64,000 nt of DNA. It comes from Mesorhizobium sp. NFR06. Lineage in GTDB: Bacteria; Pseudomonadota; Alphaproteobacteria; Rhizobiales; Rhizobiaceae. Shown piece by piece: positions 60,871 through 64,000 of the stretch. The position numbers and the translations under genes were made by a program. Location: NCBI RefSeq assembly GCF_900115245.1, contig NZ_FOVT01000012.1, forward strand, positions 124,001-188,000, given 5' to 3'. The notes under the pieces were generated by a model. That model was not told the origin of the DNA, ran no database searches, and saw only the letters and a list, made by a program, of their open reading frames with translations. The number at the start of each line of letters is the position of its first letter. Within the stretch, counting starts at the first letter, position 1.

Positions 60871-61881
60871 TCACCACCCCAGCCCAAATACCAGCTTGCC
60901 GAAATGCAGGCCGCCGGCGGCCATGTGGGTATAGGCTTCGGCCGCCTCGTCTTGCGAAAACACCTTGTCGACGACCGGTTCGATCCGGGCCGCGCCGACG
61001 GCGCGGGCGGCGTCGCGCAGGTCTGACACCGATCCGGTGTTGTTGCCGACCACTTTCAGCGCCTTGATGATGACCGGCAGCAGGTTGATCGTGGCCTCGG
61101 CGCCGGTGAGGAAGCCGATGGTGAACAGCGTGCCGCCGGGCGCGGTGGCGTTGACGGCGCGGGCGAAGGTGGCGGTGCCGCCGGTCTCGACGACGAGGTC
61201 GGCGCCGAGGCCATCGGTCAGTTCCAGCACCTTGCCGACCCAATCGGGCGTCGCGCGGTAGTTGATGAGGTGGTCGGCGCCGAGTGCCCTTGCCCGCTCC
61301 AGCTTCTCGTCCGACGAGGAGGTGATGATGACGGTGGCGCCGGCGGCCTTGGCAAGCTGCAGGGTGAAGATCGAGACACCGCCGGTGCCGAGCAGCACGA
61401 CGACCGAGCCCGGGCCGACATCGGCGGCGCGGATAGCGTTCCAGGCGGTGGTGCCGGCGATCGGCAGCGTCGAGGCGGCCTCGAAGGAAAGATGCGCCGG
61501 GACCGGCACGAGCGAGTTGGCCGGCAGCGCAACATATTCGGCCAGCGATCCCGGCAGCGAGATGCCGCGCATCTGCGTCATCTCGTAAGGCCGGGGCGGA
61601 CCGCCGATCCAGCGTGGCTTGGCATGGGCGACGACGCGGTCGCCGACGGCGAAGCGGGTGACCCCCTCGCCGAGCGCGACGATCTCGCCGGCGCCGTCGG
61701 CGACCGGGATGAGCGGGAAGCTCGGGCCGGGATAATTGCCGCTCGCCACCGCGACGTCGACGAAGTTGAGGCTCGCGGCGCGCTGGCGGATCAGCACCTC
61801 GCCGCGCTGCGGTTCAGGGGTGGCGACGTCGGCGGCGCGGAAGGCGTCCAGCCTCGGTTGGCTGAGTTCGATGGCTTTCAT
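60871..61881 (-). CDS. Zinc-independent quinone oxidoreductase / medium-chain alcohol dehydrogenase family
   Basis: 336 residues. The GroES-like half has GEVLIRQRAASLNFVDVAVA and GDRVVAHAKP. The NAD(P) site is VVLLGTGGVSIFTLQLAKAA (GTGGV) with ALGADHLINYR. The catalytic zinc Cys/His set of true alcohol dehydrogenases is missing, so it is an NADPH quinone reductase-like member. Divergent from a LysR gene that probably controls it. Confidence 0.9.
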   Translation of the reverse strand: MKAIELSQPRLDAFRAADVATPEPQRGEVLIRQRAASLNFVDVAVASGNYPGPSFPLIPVADGAGEIVALGEGVTRFAVGDRVVAHAKPRWIGGPPRPYEMTQMRGISLPGSLAEYVALPANSLVPVPAHLSFEAASTLPIAGTTAWNAIRAADVGPGSVVVLLGTGGVSIFTLQLAKAAGATVIITSSSDEKLERARALGADHLINYRATPDWVGKVLELTDGLGADLVVETGGTATFARAVNATAPGGTLFTIGFLTGAEATINLLPVIIKALKVVGNNTGSVSDLRDAARAVGAARIEPVVDKVFSQDEAAEAYTHMAAGGLHFGKLVFGLGW

Positions 61882-61979
61882 GGTTTCACTCCGGTGGGAC
61901 GATCGATGGGGTTGAGTGAAACTAGCTGCTGCGATATTTTTGGATAATCCTTGCTCTTCACAAATGAGTTCTGCGTTTC

Positions 61980-62909
61980 ATGCAGCAATCCCAAGAGCCG
62001 GCAGCACTGGCCGAAATGGCGGCCTTCGCGGCCATTGCCGAGGCGCGCTCCTTCACCAAGGCGGCGGCTCAGGTCGGGCGTGATGCGACCATCTTGTCGC
62101 GGCGCCTGCGATCCCTGGAGGAGCGGCTGGGCGTCAGGCTGCTCAACCGCACGACGCGCAGCGTGTCGCTGACCGAAGCCGGCGCGGAATTCCTGCAACG
62201 CGTGCGCGCTATCCTCACCTCGATCGACGAGGCAGAAGCGGCCGCCGCCGCGCATGCCGGCGGCCGACCGCGTGGCCTGCTGAGGCTGGCGCTGCCCGGT
62301 ACGTTCGGGCGCATGTGGATCGGACCGCTCCTGCCCGAATTCCTCGCCGAATTTCCCGATTTGCGCATCGAGGCGGAGTTTTCCAACCGTTTCGTCGATC
62401 TCGTCGCCGAGAATTTCGACGTCGCCGTGCGGCTCGGCGCGCTGGAGGATTCGCGCCTGGTGGCGCGCAAGGTGGCGAGGCGGCGCCGGCTGCTGTGCGC
62501 CGCGCCCTCCTATCTCGCCCGCAGGGGCAGGCCGCGGACACCGCGGGCGCTGCTCGACCATTCCTGTCTCGGCTTCACCGGCTTCCAGACCTTTCCGGCC
62601 TGGGAGATGACCGACCGTTCGGGCAGGCGCGAGCGCGTCGAGGTCTCGGGCCCGCTGGTCGCGGACGACGCCGAGGTGCTGGTGGAGGCGGCCGTGCAAG
62701 GCGTCGGCCTGATGATGAGCACCGACTGGCTGGTCGGGCGCGAGCTCACCGACAGGCGGCTGGTGCCGATCCTGGAAGACTGGACACTGGCCGACGAGGG
62801 CGCCGTCTATGTCGTCATGCCCTCGGCCAAGGGGCAGGCCGCCAAGACCCGCGCCTTCGCCGACTGGATCGGCAAGCGCTTCGCGCCGGAGCCGCCGTGG
62901 CGGCGGTGA
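61980..62909 (+). CDS. LysR-type transcriptional regulator
   Basis: 309 residues. The winged helix at 10-75 reads EMAAFAAIAEARSFTKAAAQ, then GRDATILSRRLRSLEERLGV and RLLNRTTRSVSLTEAG. The effector domain at about 95-300 has LRLALPGTFGRMWIGPLLPE and FDVAVRLGALEDSRLVARKV. It belongs to the branch that often regulates a divergent oxidoreductase. 98 bases separate it from the reductase, long enough for a shared LysR site. Confidence 0.92.
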   Translation: MQQSQEPAALAEMAAFAAIAEARSFTKAAAQVGRDATILSRRLRSLEERLGVRLLNRTTRSVSLTEAGAEFLQRVRAILTSIDEAEAAAAAHAGGRPRGLLRLALPGTFGRMWIGPLLPEFLAEFPDLRIEAEFSNRFVDLVAENFDVAVRLGALEDSRLVARKVARRRRLLCAAPSYLARRGRPRTPRALLDHSCLGFTGFQTFPAWEMTDRSGRRERVEVSGPLVADDAEVLVEAAVQGVGLMMSTDWLVGRELTDRRLVPILEDWTLADEGAVYVVMPSAKGQAAKTRAFADWIGKRFAPEPPWRR

Positions 62910-62950
62910 ATTGCCGATCGCTCAGGGGAAGTAGTTGATAGCGCCGGCCT

Positions 62951-62994
62951 TATCTCCCCCCTTGTGGGGGAGATGTCCGGCAGACAGAGGGGGC
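62951..62994. repeat. Type B palindrome
   Basis: ATCTCCCCCCTTGTGGGGGA then GATGTCCGGCAGACAGAGG. It follows the LysR gene. Confidence 0.8.
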
Positions 62995-63015
62995 GATGTC
63001 CCGCCGACCTGTCCT

Positions 63016-63510
63016 TCGTCATTCTAGGGCGGAGCAAGGAGCGAAGCGACGCGCGCAGACCCTAGAATCCATGCCGTGACGCTTCAGCGCGGCGACGGTG
63101 CGGAACGATCACCAGCCAATTCCGCGAAAGAGCTCGAACATTCCGGATTGGTCTTCTCGATGACCTCGACCTTCCATCGGCGCGGCCAGCGCTTCAGCGA
63201 TGTCTCACGCTGGATGGCATCGTGATGCCGAAGTATTCCTCGTACCAGACCAGACGCTGCACACCGTAGCGGCTGGTCAAGTTGGAGCCTTGGCCGGTCT
63301 TGTGCTCGGGCATTCGACGAGCCAGGTCATTGGTGACACCAATATAGATCGTGCCGCCTTTCTGGCTTGCGTATCCGATCATCAGGCGATCTTAGTTGGC
63401 GCAGTCATCGGCGGCTATTCTGAACCGCTGCATTCTTGGCTGAGGTAACGGCATGGATTCTAGGGTCTGCGCGCGTCGCTTCGCTCCTTGCTCCGCCCTA
63501 GAATGACGAA
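63016..63510. repeat. Type A composite element enclosing a GIY-YIG gene
   Basis: The left arm 63016-63081 and right arm 63445-63510 are inverted copies (CATTCTAGGGCGGAGCAAGG; CGGCATGGATTCTAGGGTCT). Between them lies a minus-strand GIY-YIG gene broken by frameshifts, whose 3' end almost touches the arm. The element at 24596-24954 has the same order and relative orientation. Confidence 0.8.
63109..63382 (-). pseudogene. GIY-YIG endonuclease, frameshifted
   Basis: From ATG 63382: IGYASQKGGTIYIGVTNDLA is a clear GIY-YIG motif, then HKTGQGSNLTSRYGVQRLVW and YEEYFGI. A one-base shift follows; the other frame continues HDAIQRETSLKRWPRRWKVE and VIEKTNPE, and after a second shift FELFRGIGW to TGA 63109. 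All parts of a normal ~95-residue protein are there, but two indels break it. Confidence 0.8.
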
Positions 63511-63630
63511 GGAGATAAGACGCCCCTTCTGGGCTTACCGGCCGTCTTCCCCCATTATTGCGGGAGATTGGCTGCTCGCCCGCTTTCGCCAATTTCGGTT
63601 TGATCGAACTACCGCGGCGGGCGAACGATT

Positions 63631-63730
63631 ATGAAACTGGTATCGACAGCCATCATCGTGGCCTTGCTCGCCACCCGGCGCCCACGCCGCCGACAACGGA
63701 GCCAAGGCAAACCTCAGCGCCAAGTTCTGA
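63631..63730 (+). pseudogene. Decayed small secreted-protein gene
   Basis: MKLVSTAIIVALLAT is a good signal-peptide start, then one frame shift leads to AHAADNGAKANLSAKF and TGA at 63728. The 60 bases upstream resemble those before the secreted protein at 60328 (shared GCTTTCGCCAAT and GCGGG.GAACGAT.ATGAAA). It appears to be a short duplicate of that gene start. Confidence 0.5.
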
Positions 63731-63812
63731 CGACGAGGCTTGGGAAGACCACCGGTTTCGCTTTGCACACCTGCGATCGGCGAAGAGCCGAGGTGGTATC
63801 CGATTTCCCCCC

Positions 63813-64000
63813 TCAGGGGCGAGCGGCAGCGCCAGCCTGATGAGTTGCCAGCGGCGAGCCGATATCCGAAACGAGTTTGACGAGATCGGCTTGGCGCTTC
63901 GTGTTGGTTTTGGCGAAGATGCGGTTGAGATGGGTCTTCAACGTGTTTTCGCCGATGCCGAGCGACAGCGCGCTCTTTGACGCGGACAATCCGCCACCGA
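63813..64000 (-). CDS. LuxR-family regulator, C-terminal end only (cut by window edge)
   Basis: The final 62 codons visible read GLSASKSALSLGIGENTLKT and HLNRIFAKTNTKRQADLVKL and then LVSDIGSPLATHQ, a LuxR-type helix-turn-helix. The gene continues past base 64000, so the N-terminal domain is not seen. The same ending is found in the intact LuxR gene at 44026. Confidence 0.85.
   Translation of the reverse strand, partial: GGGLSASKSALSLGIGENTLKTHLNRIFAKTNTKRQADLVKLVSDIGSPLATHQAGAAARP

Noticed and set aside
61882..61979. Exact LysR binding site between the divergent reductase and regulator
   Set aside because: AT-rich bases near 61935-61955 fit T-N11-A loosely, but the palindrome is too poor to annotate.
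1..64000. tRNA, rRNA or integrase genes and phage remnants
   Set aside because: None recognised by eye; a covariance-model scan would be needed to exclude a tRNA with certainty.

Overview
The window looks like chromosomal DNA of a Mesorhizobium-type alphaproteobacterium (Phyllobacteriaceae). The evidence is very high GC, rhizobial intergenic mosaic repeats of three families between most gene blocks, and a rhizobium-like gene complement (multi-domain LigD with Ku, PaoABC-type aldehyde oxidase, CPA2-Usp antiporter, many VOC, GNAT and aldo/keto reductase genes). Genus is inferred from recalled sequence character, not from a search. No tRNA, rRNA, CRISPR array, phage or integrase was seen.

Layout. 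1-8000: DUF1127 fragment, DJ-1/PfpI protein, amidohydrolase, GFA protein, cysteine hydrolase, two small acidic hypotheticals, a LysR pseudogene with an in-frame amber, and a long amidase. 8190-9134: the most unusual locus, four tiny paralogous genes (28-33 codons) sharing a leader that matches the lasso-peptide leader pattern YxxPxLxxxGxxxxxT. Three of them have nearly identical promoters of their own, and no maturation enzyme is nearby. 9216-10406: a membrane-anchored beta-sandwich protein. 10765-17901: a DNA-repair block with xthA, a small alpha/beta hydrolase, and ligD - ku - BRCT-like/TPR protein in one direction. 18001-31539: an exopolysaccharide locus (acetyltransferase, flippase, three glycosyltransferase-type genes, Tat-exported GH5 glucanase, polymerase/ligase, Wzc-like chain-length protein, flavin monooxygenase). 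It contains two textbook sigma-54 (-24/-12) promoters.

31789-45135: scattered housekeeping and accessory genes (GNAT, AKR, Hsp20, GST, FMO, VOC, DUF922, a winged-helix/TPR regulator, MFS, cupin, LuxR). 45351-51313: CPA2 antiporter with Usp domains, DUF2270, sulfotransferase, VOC dioxygenase and small proteins. 51773-53863: a BTAD-hydrolase-cyclase-like fusion regulator. 53888-62909: AKR, TetR, paoABC, a secreted protein and a divergent LysR/alcohol dehydrogenase pair. 62910-64000: repeats around a broken GIY-YIG nuclease, a decayed signal-peptide gene, and the end of a LuxR gene.

Working together: the polysaccharide genes sit in divergent or overlapping operons and probably form one nitrogen- or stress-gated (RpoN) synthesis and export system. 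ligD-ku-TPR form a non-homologous end-joining operon in which ku and the TPR gene overlap at GTGA. The TetR gene and paoABC share an intergenic region with a perfect 14-bp palindrome. Inverted repeats have landed at gene ends often enough to supply the stop codons of three genes.
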